The notes under the pieces are model-generated. The model was given only the letters and a program-made list of their open reading frames with translations, had not been told where the DNA came from and did not search any database. The position numbers were made by a program, and so were the translations under genes. A DNA stretch of 16,147 nucleotides from an uncultured Muribaculaceae bacterium (lineage in GTDB: Bacteria; Bacteroidota; Bacteroidia; Bacteroidales; Muribaculaceae), in the NCBI GenBank assembly GCA_910579845.1, contig CAJTWL010000043.1, positions 1-16,147 of the forward strand, written 5' to 3'. Of this stretch, positions 15,990 to 16,147 are shown in pieces. The number at the start of each line of letters is the position of its first letter. The first letter of the stretch is position 1.

Positions 15990-16020
15990 CAAATTTAACG
16001 AGATTTGCCGTAATTTCAAA
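15990..16020 (-). promoter_or_regulatory. Bacteroidetes-type promoter of pyrG
   Basis: On the minus strand TTTG (16020-16017) is followed after 19 nt by TAAATTTG (15997-15990), an exact consensus match. The -7 box ends 13 bases before the ATG, leaving a predicted leader of roughly 6-10 nt with no Shine-Dalgarno sequence. It should drive pyrG and, given the short gaps, yidC and the genes after it. Confidence 0.75.
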
Positions 16021-16060
16021 TTTTAGCGACACAAGAATGACACAACATCTGTATTATCGG

Positions 16061-16147
16061 TGCGTTTAAGAGCTTGTTTAAAAATAAATGTGAATTTGGG
16101 GCGGCTGTCTTTTGATTAAAATTCATTCAAGGCAAAGGAGCATAGCG
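16061..16147. other. Unassigned AT-rich right edge, possible repeat or IS end
   Basis: No coding frame, RNA gene or promoter pair can be supported here. The stretch beginning TAAGAGCTTGTTTAAAAAT resembles in style the terminal repeats of some insertion sequences (GAG-C-TTGTTTAAAAA-type ends), but the other end and a transposase are outside the window or absent. It could equally be ordinary intergenic sequence upstream of a plus-strand gene. Confidence 0.2.

Overview
The window looks like chromosomal DNA from a Bacteroidales bacterium, most likely a Muribaculaceae-like gut lineage. This rests on the protein types, the AT-rich spacers without Shine-Dalgarno sequences, and promoters of the Bacteroidetes form (TTTG, 19-20 nt, TAnnTTTG) in front of ruvB and pyrG. 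The family-level placement is an inference; no rRNA or marker search was possible. Most of the window is core and envelope gene content. No mobile element, CRISPR array, rRNA or tRNA could be supported.

Left part (1-2233): the 3' part of an accessory AlbA/Schlafen-type ATP-binding regulator runs in from the left edge. Its C-terminal linker carries an in-frame 12-bp tandem repeat. It is followed by about 525 bp without an intact gene. This gap holds a terminator-like hairpin, a 32-codon protein-like relic on the minus strand, and a compact minus-strand RNA-like structure: a 7-bp closing stem, an inner hairpin, and a terminator hairpin with an AA/AA internal loop, a GUAA tetraloop and a U5 tail. 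This is the least explained part of the window.

Plus-strand run (2198-8673): ruvB, with a promoter that ends four bases before its ATG, is followed by four closely spaced envelope genes. These encode a Wzx/MOP-type polysaccharide flippase, a secreted MINPP-type histidine phosphatase, a heparan-alpha-glucosaminide N-acetyltransferase-like membrane acyltransferase, and a secreted Zn-dependent N-acetylmuramoyl-L-alanine amidase with an Ig-like N-terminal region. Gaps after the flippase gene are 2, 14 and 19 nt. A perfect 27-bp inverted repeat then separates this run from the minus-strand genes and should stop transcription from both sides.

Minus-strand run (15990 down to 8762): pyrG, yidC, a NapH/CcoG-like membrane 4Fe-4S protein and thyA form a probable operon from the pyrG promoter, with gaps of 3, 57 and 22 nt. 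It combines CTP and dTMP synthesis with membrane-protein insertion and a redox protein. A secreted GH13 alpha-amylase-type enzyme follows, with its own possible promoter. Beyond pyrG, the last ~90 bp contain an AT-rich stretch that might be the edge of a repeat or insertion sequence, but this cannot be resolved here.
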